64,000 nt of DNA from Prosthecochloris sp. (GTDB lineage Bacteria; Bacteroidota; Chlorobiia; Chlorobiales; Chlorobiaceae). Positions 18,404 through 27,544 of the stretch are shown here, piece by piece. The notes under the pieces were generated by a model. The model had not been told where the DNA came from. It searched no databases and worked only from the letters and a program-made list of their open reading frames with translations. The number at the start of each line of letters is the position of its first letter. The stretch's first letter is position 1. Made by a program: the position numbers and the translations under genes. The DNA lies in the NCBI GenBank assembly GCA_015482705.2, contig JADMLA020000038.1, positions 40,651-104,650 on the forward strand, written 5' to 3'.

Positions 18404-19402
18404 TCAAACGTTTGGTATAGTTATGCGCTCTTTGCAGCCAAAATGCTCTTTGAGAATAACCGGTATTGTAGCTTCGAGGTCAGCAATAAAAAGTCTGCGC
18501 TTTGCTGTTGGGCTTTTTGACTGAGCAAGACGAAGCATATACAGTGCTGAGTCAACAGGCGGATTCTGACGTTTCAGTAAAATCATGGCCATCTGTTCAA
18601 GCGCTTTTGCCTGGCTTTCCGGCTCTTTTGCCTGAGGAAACCAAGATTCTAGCGGGAGCGCGGAAAAGAAGGTATAAGCCTGTTTATCGTTGAGCAGTCG
18701 CTTCGCTGCACGGTTTTTCGGGTTAGTTATCTGATTGCTATGTTTACGATAAATCGCAACCTGTCTTGCAACATGTTCGATTTCATATTTTCGTACCAAC
18801 CTGGACCAGAGCTCACGATCTTCGAGACCGTCAAAACTGCTGTCAAACCCGCCGATATCTTGAATAACGCTACGTTCCGCGAGTGAAGCAGAAGGTGCGA
18901 CGGGATTGCCACCCGGTAGAATGAACTGGAAAAACAGGCCAGGCCTCGGCTTTGGAGGTTGAACCCGTGTAGGCTGGAAGCGATCTTCGTCTTGAAAGTA
19001 TTTAATAAAATTGGCATAGACGAGTTTAACCGGATCAGCCGCAGATTGCAGAGCATTAACCAAACATTCAAGCCCTTCGGGAAGATAGCGATCATCCGAG
19101 TCCAGCAACGCCAGATATTTTCCTCGTGCACGGGTGATACCATGATTGCGTGCGGCGCTGATGCCCCCATGAGGTTCATAATAATAACGGATGCGTGCAT
19201 CACGTTTACAGTACATCTCTGAAATCCGGCGGCTGTCATCGGTATCAGAGCCGTCATCGATAATAAGGAGTTCCCAGTTGTGAAATGTTTGCGCAAGAAC
19301 ACTCTCGATTGTCTCAGCGAGATAATCAGCCCGGTTATAGACTGGAGTGATAATCGAGACCAACGGCGTCTGTTCGGCACTATCTGTATTCATGGTGGTC
19401 AT
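18404..19402 (-). CDS. Family 2 glycosyltransferase
   Basis: A 332-residue GT-A fold enzyme. It opens with PLVSIITPVYNRADYLAETIES, followed by the nucleotide-sugar binding IIDDGS, the LLDSDD metal-binding DxD near residue 105 and, further on, FDGLEDRELWSRL containing the probable catalytic ED. A helical C-terminal 100 residues lacks membrane segments, so it is probably cytosolic. The start ATG overlaps the radical SAM stop by ATGA, showing translational coupling. It would transfer a sugar onto a product made by the neighbouring enzymes; donor and acceptor cannot be read from the sequence. Confidence 0.88.
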   Translation of the reverse strand: MTTMNTDSAEQTPLVSIITPVYNRADYLAETIESVLAQTFHNWELLIIDDGSDTDDSRRISEMYCKRDARIRYYYEPHGGISAARNHGITRARGKYLALLDSDDRYLPEGLECLVNALQSAADPVKLVYANFIKYFQDEDRFQPTRVQPPKPRPGLFFQFILPGGNPVAPSASLAERSVIQDIGGFDSSFDGLEDRELWSRLVRKYEIEHVARQVAIYRKHSNQITNPKNRAAKRLLNDKQAYTFFSALPLESWFPQAKEPESQAKALEQMAMILLKRQNPPVDSALYMLRLAQSKSPTAKRRLFIADLEATIPVILKEHFGCKERITIPNV

Positions 19403-20409
19403 GGTTGAAGCTCCGCAAACGGATTGGCAGTGGGATGCCACATCTGACCGTAACGATCCGGACACTTTGCGCAAAGAGGTTCGCAATCCGCTTCGACACG
19501 GGCACGGAAATGATGGTAAGCAGGACTGCTCCAGATCTTCTCGAAGTCCGTTTCGAACAAGTTGCCGAAATGTAGTACATCAGGATCAGGCTGCAAGCAG
19601 CAAGGCGAAACAAAACCGTCCCAGGTGACGTTGCAGCCATGCAATGGCCATCGGCAACGCCATGAATAATCAGGAACATCCATTGCCGGAGGCAGAAAGC
19701 GAATACCAAGCCTTGAAGCAAGAACTTGTGCTGATTGCGTCGCCTCATTGTAGTATGTATAATCACTATCACCGTAACTTTCCTTGACAGGATCGTCGGT
19801 TGGAAGAAAGCTTCCGTTGAGGTTCTGCAGGTAAACTTCATCAAGACCAAGCTCAGCTGCAAGCGTGATTATAGAGCAGAGACTCTCGATAGCAGACGGC
19901 ACCGCAACCAGCGCAAATGTAAGACCGACATCCTCGTAGCCACCGCTGTGCCGTAGTTCGGCAAGGGCAGAAATGTTAGCAAGAACTTTTTCCATGGATA
20001 CTCCAGGACGAAGACGGCTGAAATCTGCTGCTTCAAGTGTATCGACAGATAGGTTGATACGATTCACTCCGGAATCGAGCAGTGCCTTAGCCTTTTTTTT
20101 GCTTAACATCGAGGCGTTGGTAGTTGTACCGACACGTGCCCCGCGTAAACGACTTCGACGGATCATCGCTGGCAGATCCTTGTTCAGTAGAGGTTCACCG
20201 ACACCCTGTAAATGGATGTAAGGCACTTCCGGCAGATAGCTCAGAACTTCCTGAAACCGTTCCAGATCCATATCACCCTCCGGTCTGGACCAGTGTGCCC
20301 GTCGACAATAGCCGCACGTGAAATTGCAACGATTGGTCGGCTCGATCTGAACCCGTCGCAATACCGGCCGACCGTTGACAGACGCCTGTAGAGTTTCGCG
20401 CTCAATCAT
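19399..20409 (-). CDS. Radical SAM enzyme with SPASM-like C-terminus
   Basis: A 336-residue protein with the CxxxCxxC cluster motif in NRCNFTCGYC (Cys 28, 32, 35), GEP near 78 and TTNASML, all typical of radical SAM enzymes. The C-terminal part has the cysteine pattern of a SPASM/twitch auxiliary cluster domain: WRCRWPLHGCNVTWDGFVSPCC, then CEPLCAKC. Such enzymes modify peptides, sugars or amino acids. The start ATG overlaps the end of the second ATP-grasp gene by 8 bases; a GTG four codons earlier is possible. Genes either side encode a ligase and a glycosyltransferase, so its substrate may be an amino acid or peptide intermediate. Confidence 0.88.
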   Translation of the reverse strand: MIERETLQASVNGRPVLRRVQIEPTNRCNFTCGYCRRAHWSRPEGDMDLERFQEVLSYLPEVPYIHLQGVGEPLLNKDLPAMIRRSRLRGARVGTTTNASMLSKKKAKALLDSGVNRINLSVDTLEAADFSRLRPGVSMEKVLANISALAELRHSGGYEDVGLTFALVAVPSAIESLCSIITLAAELGLDEVYLQNLNGSFLPTDDPVKESYGDSDYTYYNEATQSAQVLASRLGIRFLPPAMDVPDYSWRCRWPLHGCNVTWDGFVSPCCLQPDPDVLHFGNLFETDFEKIWSSPAYHHFRARVEADCEPLCAKCPDRYGQMWHPTANPFAELQP

Positions 20410-22414
20410 TGCATTCTTCACTTAGAATCTCGACGGAAGCTTCGATCATAGAATCACGGGATTCGAAAACGCGCACGTTTTCCCTGCTGAACATCTGCAG
20501 GGCGCTTGACTCGAGAGGATGGTCTTTGACAAGCCATATCTCACCATCGAGCTGACTACTCAACAGTTCCATTTCCTTTGGCGTCTTCTCCCATTCATCA
20601 GGCCAAGAGCTAATTACTATCTTTTCTATAAATGGCAGCGCATGCCCATTGGCTGCAATCGCCTCGAGCTCGCCGGCAAGAAGCAACCCGGCAACTGATG
20701 GATTGATAAGGAGCGTACGTGCTTCTGCAATAGAATTCTTACCACCGTCACCGATGCGCTCCCTACCAATGAATATGCCGTCTTTTGAAACACACCCCAG
20801 ACCTGACAGATCACGCCCGTTGTATTCCCGCACTTCCTTGACAACATCTCCACGATCGGCTCCTAAAACCAACATTGAAGGAATTCTGCCTCTTCTCTTG
20901 ACGTAGCTGCCGAGCAATTGCCCGTGAAGGTGAGTAAGGATGGTTCCCATCTGTGGCTGGGCATTCACCTCGATAATGACGGCATCGGATTCCTGCCAGG
21001 ACTTTTCGATGTCATCCGTGATGAAATCGACCGCCGCTATATCCAGACGGAGCAGTGCCGCCGCCCTCTTGACCAAAGAGAGATAAGAAGGGTGAATATC
21101 ATCTTTTTCAAGAAGGATTGCATCCCCTCCGGTACTCACATTGGCGGCCTTTTTCAGGGCGACGAATTGCCCCTTCTGTGGGACTGAATCGAGACGAAGC
21201 CCATCCTGTTGCAACAACAAGCGCGCCTCCTCGTCCACTGTAATCGGCTTCATGATCGAAAAACGACTGGAGGAGCGTCTTGGATCGGTATTTGTCTTTT
21301 CAATAAGCTCATTCACCGTTGCAATACCGTCGCCAGTAACTCCTGCAGGCAGGCGCTTCACGATAGCGACACTTTCTCCCCGAAATAGTGTTATACGAAA
21401 TGCATGACCTTTATGATGACGCTCCAGCATGATACTCGTCGATAACTTGCTTGCCTGCTTGAATGCCGCGTAAACCTCGTTTTCGGTCCTCAAGTCGGCA
21501 TGTACCCCCTTACCCTGGTCAAGGTCAGCCGGTTTTACCACCACAGGAAAGCCAATCCTGTCGGCCAACGAGGCAGCTTCAGTCATGCTTTTCACACGGT
21601 TTCCCTCCGGAACAGGAATACCCGCGCTTTTCAATGTCGAAGTGGTCAACAGCTTGTTTTTCGCATACTTCACCGCAATGAATGGTGTCTCATCGGTGAT
21701 ACTGCTGTTGAACCATCGGCCTCTCTTACCCCAACCATATTGAAAAACACCTCCGGGTAAAGCGATAACAGGTATGCCGAGAGTATCCGCTGCACGAATA
21801 AAACGGATATTGTTCGATCCACCGGGAGCGAGAATATTGAGCCTTTGAAAAAGCTGATCAAGCTTTTTACTCTGCTTTGCTGACAGTTCACTCTGTTCTG
21901 GCCGCAAATTATTAACTACCGACAGGAGCCACTCGAGAACAAGTTTAGCGGCGAGGGGCACAAGCGATGGAAAAAGCACGGTAACGACTACCTCAGGTGA
22001 ACCGACTGCCTTGCTACCGTCTTGAGTGCAACTGATAACCTTTGCTGAATTCAATACCGGTATCCCGGCAGATTCCTGCAGCCCGCCGACGGCATTCCCT
22101 ATCGTTTCAGCCAATGTATTGCTGTCACTCTCCTGCTTTTCCTCGATCTCCGACAGATGCTCAGGTGGAATATAAGGCTCGAGTAGCCGAGCAAGTTGCC
22201 GGTTTATTCCTGTAGTTTTTTGAGAATTTGAAAGTAGAAGCCTTGCTGAGAGTGACGGTTGAGTCATCCCATGCATATAACCAGCTATGACGTCTATAGA
22301 ATCACATGCTATGAAAGAAAAATTGCTCATCGTCAAAGCTTGTAGGCGTTGTTTTGTAAACAGATTTGATTTCCTGCCTATCCTTCCCCGCAGATATGCC
22401 AACTCAATGGGCAT
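20402..22414 (-). CDS. Cyanophycin-synthetase-like ATP-grasp ligase without a working Mur domain (copy 2)
   Basis: A 670-residue paralogue of the 12082 protein and the first gene of a five-gene operon. An AGGG about 10 bases before the ATG supports this start; Met29 is an alternative. The ATP-grasp core follows CphA closely: YGWGKRGR (226-233), AGIPVP (264-269), PVVVKPADLDQGKGVH (290-305), GDGIATVNELI (361-371), NTDPRR (375-380), NVSTGG (425-430), and IEVNAQP (481-487). After GRIPSMLVLG (509-518) the P-loop GTNGKTT of CphA is replaced by ADRGDVV, but KDGIFIG, ARTLL and VAGLLLAGE still track the CphA Mur domain before the protein ends. So the Mur half is truncated and inactive. Ligase activity is inferred; substrates are unknown. 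Confidence 0.87.
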   Translation of the reverse strand: MPIELAYLRGRIGRKSNLFTKQRLQALTMSNFSFIACDSIDVIAGYMHGMTQPSLSARLLLSNSQKTTGINRQLARLLEPYIPPEHLSEIEEKQESDSNTLAETIGNAVGGLQESAGIPVLNSAKVISCTQDGSKAVGSPEVVVTVLFPSLVPLAAKLVLEWLLSVVNNLRPEQSELSAKQSKKLDQLFQRLNILAPGGSNNIRFIRAADTLGIPVIALPGGVFQYGWGKRGRWFNSSITDETPFIAVKYAKNKLLTTSTLKSAGIPVPEGNRVKSMTEAASLADRIGFPVVVKPADLDQGKGVHADLRTENEVYAAFKQASKLSTSIMLERHHKGHAFRITLFRGESVAIVKRLPAGVTGDGIATVNELIEKTNTDPRRSSSRFSIMKPITVDEEARLLLQQDGLRLDSVPQKGQFVALKKAANVSTGGDAILLEKDDIHPSYLSLVKRAAALLRLDIAAVDFITDDIEKSWQESDAVIIEVNAQPQMGTILTHLHGQLLGSYVKRRGRIPSMLVLGADRGDVVKEVREYNGRDLSGLGCVSKDGIFIGRERIGDGGKNSIAEARTLLINPSVAGLLLAGELEAIAANGHALPFIEKIVISSWPDEWEKTPKEMELLSSQLDGEIWLVKDHPLESSALQMFSRENVRVFESRDSMIEASVEILSEECND

Positions 22415-22848
22415 ACCGACTTACCCTGAAATGGTCTGGCCCTAACCTCAACTGTACAGCTTTTTCGTTCCGCAGGAGATTATAAATTATAAATATAAAT
22501 AATCGTCGATGGTATATGTCATTTATAGGACATCAAAACTTACATCTGTGTTTATTGTCGGCTTTATGCTTGATCACACCACCTACCTTGCTTCTTTACT
22601 CTTTCCATAACACCTGACATGTTTTCACCTGATTTCATTCATTTTCGCAAATATCGGGTTTATATATCAACCCTGTCAATAGAAACGCTACATGCAACAG
22701 AAGCAACTGTAACGTACTTTACAATGAAGGTTTTGAACCGGAGGAGGAATAACAAAATAACTGATGAAATATTTTGCAACTTAATGAATGACATATAATT
22801 CACTAAACGCATTTAACAAAGATAACAAATGATAAATCACGCAAAAAA
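22415..22848. other. Intergenic region between the ATP-grasp operon and hipBA
   Basis: No gene is supported in this stretch. An AT-rich block at 22479-22497 contains two overlapping TATAAT hexamers on the - strand (22479-22484 and 22486-22491), a plausible -10 for the operon starting at 22414, though no good -35 is present. A GGAGGAGGAA at about 22740 is not followed by an open frame longer than a few codons, perhaps the scar of a lost gene. Confidence 0.35.
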
Positions 22849-22878
22849 TTTGACATCCTGTCTAACCAAAAGTATATT
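22849..22878 (+). promoter_or_regulatory. Promoter of hipBA
   Basis: A consensus -35 TTGACA (22849-22854) and TATATT (22873-22878) are separated by 18 bases, 40 bases upstream of the hipB ATG. A small inverted repeat, GAAT-GGTA-ATTC at 22880-22891, lies at the expected start of transcription and may be a HipB operator; its arms are only 4 bp. Confidence 0.6.
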
Positions 22879-22918
22879 TGAATGGTAATTCATTCATTGA
22901 TCTGCAAATAACGGCATT

Positions 22919-23266
22919 ATGACCGATAAATCACTCTCAAATTGGGTAGCATTGAGTGACAAGATGCTTGTTGGGCAAATAGGGGCTTTTGTGCGACACC
23001 ACCGCCTGGAACAGAACAAAACCCAGAATACACTTGCTCGTGAGGCCGGTATCAGCCGATCGACGTTGAGCTTGCTGGAAAGGGGCGAAACTGTCACCCT
23101 CGCGACTTTAATCCAGGTACTCAGGGTACTGGACCAGCTGCAGGTAATGGATGCCTTTGTCGTGGAACAGAGCATCAGCCCTTTGATGATGGCCAAAATA
23201 CAGAAAGAAAAAAGGCAACGGGCCAGAGGAAAACAGGGCGGCGATACAACAAAACATGATTGGTAA
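22919..23266 (+). CDS. hipB: HipB-like antitoxin (Cro/CI-type HTH)
   Basis: A 115-residue DNA-binding protein with an XRE helix-turn-helix at about 25-80 (QIGAFVRHHRLEQ, LAREAGISRSTLSLLERG), followed by a basic, Gln/Lys-rich tail. Antitoxins of this class bind their own promoter and neutralise the HipA kinase. It is followed after 3 bases by hipA, and a consensus promoter lies directly upstream. Confidence 0.9.
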   Translation: MTDKSLSNWVALSDKMLVGQIGAFVRHHRLEQNKTQNTLAREAGISRSTLSLLERGETVTLATLIQVLRVLDQLQVMDAFVVEQSISPLMMAKIQKEKRQRARGKQGGDTTKHDW

Positions 23267-23269
23267 GCA

Positions 23270-24574
23270 ATGGATGTAGCGGAAGTCAGGATATGGGGAG
23301 AGATGGCCGGAGCTGTGGCATGGGACGATGCCGCAGGACTGGCTACATTTGAATATGATCCCCTATTTACAGCAAAAGGGTGGGATCTGGCCCCACTGCA
23401 AATGCCCATATCCGCTACGACAAAAACGTTTGTCTTTCCAAAGCTGCGTAAAAAAGCCGAACCTGAACTGGACAGCTTCAAAGGATTGCCAGGATTATTA
23501 GCAGACGTTCTGCCTGACCGGTATGGCAGTGAGTTGATCAACCTGTGGTTGGCCCGGCAAGGTCGCCCACAGAACAGCATGAATCCGGTGGAGATGCTCT
23601 GCTTTATCGGTACACGGGGAATGGGTGCATTGGAGTTCGAACCACCTGTTTGGAAAGCGAGAAAAAGAACCTTTTCCGTTGAGATCGAAGCGCTGGTGGA
23701 TGTTGCAAAAAACATGCTTTCCAAAAAAGAAGCTTTTGCTACCAACCTGGATGCGGATGCTAATAAGGCAGTATCGGAACTTCTTCGGATCGGAACTTCA
23801 GCTGGCGGCGCAAGGCCGAAGGCCGTGATTGCTTACAACGAAAAAACAGGAGAAGTACGATCCGGCCAGACAAATGCCCCCAAAGGGTTCGAACATTGGC
23901 TTTTAAAGCTGGACGGAGTAAGTGATGTGCAACTGGGAACCTCTCACGGATACGGCAGGGTTGAAATGGCATACTATAATATGGCCCTGGCCTGTGGTAT
24001 AATCATGATGCCATCCCGATTGCTGGAAGAAAACGAAAGAGCACACTTTATGACCAAGCGCTTCGACCGGGAAGGCGGATCAAAGAAGCATCACATTCAG
24101 ACATTCAGTGCACTAAAGCATTTCGACTACAACTCGGTCATGAGTTTCAGCTATGAACAACTTTTTCAAACCATGCGCGAACTGAAACTACCATATCCCG
24201 ACGCAGAGCAGATGTTCAGGAGAATGGTGTTCAATGTGGCGGCCCGAAACTGCGATGACCACACCAAAAACTTTTCGTTCCGGTTGAAGCAAAACGCCAG
24301 ATGGGAACTGGCACCAGCTTATGATGTTTGCCATGCCTATCAGCCCAATCACCGTTGGGTCAGTCAGCATGCTTTGAGCATCAACGGAAAACGGACGAAC
24401 ATCGCGAAAAAAGACCTGTTAACCATCGCAAAATCCATAAATGTCAAAACAGCTGTAGAAATCATTGACGAAATCAATGCAGCGGTAGCACAATGGAAAA
24501 AATATGCCGATGAGGTAGCGGTTCCGTCCAGCTTACGGGACCAGATCACCAAAACCCTTATTCATGTGAGATAA
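23270..24574 (+). CDS. hipA: HipA-like serine/threonine kinase toxin
   Basis: A 434-residue HipA family kinase. GLLADVLPDRYG and GRMG-like FIGTRGMGALEF near the N-terminus, GTSAGGARPKA (the Gly-rich loop, near 178), the KRFDREGG segment near 263, FNVAARNCDDHTKNFSF (catalytic HRD-like NxDDHxxN, near 320) and APAYDV (metal-binding DFG-like) are all present and intact. HipA kinases phosphorylate aminoacyl-tRNA synthetases such as GltX, causing growth arrest. The pair forms a standard type II toxin-antitoxin module. Confidence 0.93.
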   Translation: MDVAEVRIWGEMAGAVAWDDAAGLATFEYDPLFTAKGWDLAPLQMPISATTKTFVFPKLRKKAEPELDSFKGLPGLLADVLPDRYGSELINLWLARQGRPQNSMNPVEMLCFIGTRGMGALEFEPPVWKARKRTFSVEIEALVDVAKNMLSKKEAFATNLDADANKAVSELLRIGTSAGGARPKAVIAYNEKTGEVRSGQTNAPKGFEHWLLKLDGVSDVQLGTSHGYGRVEMAYYNMALACGIIMMPSRLLEENERAHFMTKRFDREGGSKKHHIQTFSALKHFDYNSVMSFSYEQLFQTMRELKLPYPDAEQMFRRMVFNVAARNCDDHTKNFSFRLKQNARWELAPAYDVCHAYQPNHRWVSQHALSINGKRTNIAKKDLLTIAKSINVKTAVEIIDEINAAVAQWKKYADEVAVPSSLRDQITKTLIHVR

Positions 24575-24925
24575 TGCATTCAGGGTTCCCCTACCGATCA
24601 TCGCGATTCTTACGATCAGATTTTTGGTTTACGGATAGACGGTCAAAAAAGCCATGAATATAGCCTGTTTCACCCCCTCTTTATACCCTTCATAGTTCTC
24701 TGCAACATCAAAACATTTAACAGCGTTAACCTCAACAAAAAAAACAGTGAAATATCACAGTATAATTTGCCCATCACGAATTTAACATGTAATTTTTCAG
24801 AACAATAAGCCACTCCATCTTTTAGGTTAAGGTAAAATTCCCGAATTCCGACCGCCTGCATGAGAGGCTTTATGGTTCCAAACTCCATAATCATCAGCTG
24901 CATCAACCCTTATAAAAGGCCTATC
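24575..24925. other. Gene-poor stretch with a possible Phd-antitoxin remnant
   Basis: On the - strand from the ATG at 24861 the frame reads MQAVGIREFYLNLK, which resembles the opening of Phd/YefM antitoxins (VGIRE followed by amphipathic helix), then runs for about 50 codons into unrelated hydrophobic sequence to 24670. No ribosome binding site and no toxin gene are adjacent, so a decayed fragment is more likely than a gene. The rest of the interval shows nothing I can name. Confidence 0.25.
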
Positions 24926-25240
24926 ATGAATGCTCATGGATTTTTTTCAAAGCTGTTTGACTTCACCTTCAAAGAGTTTATTACCCTACAGATTGTCAAG
25001 TACTTGTATATCATCGGTCTGGTCTTTGCGGGCATATCAGCTTTGGGTTTTGCCGGTGCAGGAATCTCGAATCTCCGATATGATGTTATAGCAGGGCTTG
25101 TCAAGATAGTACTGTCCCCTTTTGCATTTGTTCTCACGGCAATACTTATCCGCCTTGTTCTCGAAGCACTGGTTGCGACATTTCGTATAGCCGAGAACAC
25201 GACAAAAATTGTTGAAAACCAGGAGAATAAAGGGCTCTGA
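24926..25240 (+). CDS. DUF4282 family membrane protein
   Basis: A 104-residue protein from the ATG giving MNAHGFFSKLFDF. It opens with an amphipathic LFDFTFKEFITLQIVKYLY segment typical of DUF4282, followed by two membrane helices (about residues 25-48 and 60-85) and the conserved C-terminal FRIAENT motif. The upstream in-frame ATG adds 22 residues outside the family's usual length. Function is unknown for the family. It converges on the TonB receptor gene. Confidence 0.82.
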   Translation: MNAHGFFSKLFDFTFKEFITLQIVKYLYIIGLVFAGISALGFAGAGISNLRYDVIAGLVKIVLSPFAFVLTAILIRLVLEALVATFRIAENTTKIVENQENKGL

Positions 25241-25371
25241 TAGAATATTGTTCAATAAAGCTTTGCCTCAGGAAAGTCCGGCACATAAATAAGGTGCCGC
25301 CCAAATATCCATAAACTTCATTTTACAGTTGCTTTCGAGTTGATATCGACTAAATTACAATCAGTACAAAC

Positions 25372-27468
25372 CTACCAAGTATACCCAACAGTTGCATAGA
25401 TAAACCTCCCCGGCTCGTTGACGATTGCCGGATTGGCACCCGTCCCACCGATGACATCCCATTCATAGGAGTTCGCAACCGTATACTTCTTGTCGAATAC
25501 ATTGTCCATGCCGACATTCAGCCTGTATGATTGAAAGCGGTAACCCATGCGCAGATTCATGATATCCCATGCTTCGAGTGGCTTTTCACCGGCATCGGTA
25601 TCGATATCCCTTGAGGCATTGGAATGGACCCATTCGATTGTGCCGTAAAAGCTGCGCTCTTGCTCCCTCGTAGCTTTGTCACTATTGTAATTCAAAGCCA
25701 GTTTACTCTTTAAAGGAGCCATCTGGCCCAGGTCATCGTCGTTGTTGTTGTCGGGAAAACTATCCTTGACGCCTTTTTGGTAGGCGAGACCTCCTTCCAG
25801 AGAAAACTTATCATTGACATCGACACTTGCCTTGATGTCCCCGCCCCATATATGGGCATCGATGTTCGTATAGCTCTTATACCCTGCAAAACTGCTTTCC
25901 TGGTAGATATAATCTTTAAGGTCGGAATAGAATCCCTTTGCCTTGAACTTCACCCCTCGACGCTCATACGTAAAGCCTGCGTCGAACTCGGTGTTTGACG
26001 TAGGCTTGAGATTGGGGTTTCCGAAAAAACCAGGGTTGCCTTGAATATATCGTTCACTCGATGTCGGCGTTCGATTACTTCGTCCAACACCGGTGAAAAG
26101 CATCGCCTCATCGCTCAGATAATATTTGAGCGAAATATGTCCACCGAAAAGATGGTCCACTTTGCGATTGTCATCTGTCACTGTACTTGTAAATACCAGA
26201 TCTTCATCGGCCTCCTGCCGTAAACGATCGTATCTCAAGCCCAACCCCAGTGACCATGTATCGAAATTTCTGTCAATCTTGATATACCCGCCCATGTTCA
26301 ATGATGCAACGGATGGAATCAGGTAATCATTGAGCTTATCACCTGTCAGACTGTTATAGACGTCTCCCCACCAATCCCTGTGATACCAATCGATCCCGTA
26401 GATCAACGTTGCGAAATCCGTCTCTGTCACATTTTGAATGGCTCCGCCTGTAATCACCGACTCGACCTTGTTGTTTTTAGGTACTGCTACATTGCGATAA
26501 GCTTGAAAAGGATAATGATCCACTTCGTTGCGATAGAAAGACAAAGTGAGCTTCTCCGATAGGTTGCCAAGATTGCGGATCTCCCAGCTCGCCTTTGTCA
26601 GATTGGTAAGTTCTTCTTCGGTATCGAATACGACTCGGGGTGTAAGAATGTCATCCGCATTTCCATAGGCGTGCTCCAACAAAACGGTATGATTCTCACT
26701 GGGCATGAACTGAAGTTTACCCCAGATGTCGTGTTTCTGAAACGCCTTTGCCTCACGTCCCTCTTTATTATACGAAGCAGCCAAACCCTCTCTCACACGC
26801 CATAGCCTTTCGCCGGAGCCATCTTCGTACTGATCTGATTCGGAAAAATTGTATCCAAAAAGCCACTGTACGTTTTCGCTGCCCCCAGTAGTTGTAAAGC
26901 CGCCACTATGAAAACCGTAACTACCGATTTTTCCGAGCAGCTCTCCCTGGAATCCTTGCTCGGGTTTCTTGGTAACCACATCAATGTAACCACCTAAACA
27001 ACCAGGTTTTGTTACATCAAAAGGTCCCTCCTGAACCGTCAATTTTTTCACTGTCAGAATATTGATATGCGAAAGCGAGGGATCTTTACGGCTGCCGCAG
27101 GCTCCCTCGAGAATACCACCATCCAGCAAGACCTTGATATTCTCTTGACCGAAACCTCGCACGGAAACCTCGTTACCGTATCCGCTTTTACGAATCATTT
27201 GAACCTCGATCAGCTCGTCGGAGAGAATTTCAGCAAGATCGACCACTTTGTGCGATCTCAGTTCACCACTCTCGATTTCCTGCTTTTCGTCATCGATCGC
27301 ATCAGCAGTAACAACGATTGTTTCCAGTTGAAAATCATTGAAGGAACTCACTGATGGTGACGGTTCATCTGCATGAAGTTCCTGAGCGTTTGATTCTTGC
27401 AGGTTTGAAAAACCGAAAGCTGTCGAAAGAACCAATGCAGACAGAAACCTTGTTCTGCTTTTGTCCAT
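25372..27468 (-). CDS. TonB-dependent outer membrane receptor
   Basis: A 698-residue receptor with a signal peptide (FLSALVLSTAFGFSNLQESNA), a TonB-box-like ETIVVTA segment, a plug domain (about 50-170, with VSVRGFGQENIKVLLDGG) and a beta-barrel ending in aromatic TW. A Cys pair in the plug (GACGS and KPGCLGG) may form a disulfide. It transports a metal complex or vitamin using TonB. The gene lies divergent from a Fur-family regulator with a perfect 16-bp palindrome between them, so metal-responsive control is likely; zinc or iron cannot be told apart here. Confidence 0.93.
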   Translation of the reverse strand: MDKSRTRFLSALVLSTAFGFSNLQESNAQELHADEPSPSVSSFNDFQLETIVVTADAIDDEKQEIESGELRSHKVVDLAEILSDELIEVQMIRKSGYGNEVSVRGFGQENIKVLLDGGILEGACGSRKDPSLSHINILTVKKLTVQEGPFDVTKPGCLGGYIDVVTKKPEQGFQGELLGKIGSYGFHSGGFTTTGGSENVQWLFGYNFSESDQYEDGSGERLWRVREGLAASYNKEGREAKAFQKHDIWGKLQFMPSENHTVLLEHAYGNADDILTPRVVFDTEEELTNLTKASWEIRNLGNLSEKLTLSFYRNEVDHYPFQAYRNVAVPKNNKVESVITGGAIQNVTETDFATLIYGIDWYHRDWWGDVYNSLTGDKLNDYLIPSVASLNMGGYIKIDRNFDTWSLGLGLRYDRLRQEADEDLVFTSTVTDDNRKVDHLFGGHISLKYYLSDEAMLFTGVGRSNRTPTSSERYIQGNPGFFGNPNLKPTSNTEFDAGFTYERRGVKFKAKGFYSDLKDYIYQESSFAGYKSYTNIDAHIWGGDIKASVDVNDKFSLEGGLAYQKGVKDSFPDNNNDDDLGQMAPLKSKLALNYNSDKATREQERSFYGTIEWVHSNASRDIDTDAGEKPLEAWDIMNLRMGYRFQSYRLNVGMDNVFDKKYTVANSYEWDVIGGTGANPAIVNEPGRFIYATVGYTW

Positions 27469-27520
27469 AAGCGTCATTTTTTTCTAAGATTTCTTAGATA
27501 ATAAGACACAACGCCCATAC

Positions 27521-27544
27521 ATGCAATTGCAAATGCATTTGCAT
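27521..27544. promoter_or_regulatory. Palindromic operator between Fur-family gene and TonB receptor
   Basis: A perfect 16-bp palindrome, TGCAAATGCATTTGCA, at 27528-27543 overlaps a second palindrome, TGCAATTGCA, at 27522-27531. It lies 60 bases upstream of the receptor start and about 75 bases upstream of the regulator's. Fur-family proteins bind palindromes of this size, so this is the obvious shared operator. Confidence 0.65.

Noticed and set aside
20402..22414. Full cyanophycin synthetase
   Set aside because: The Mur ligase half is short and has no P-loop, so arginine addition is not expected.
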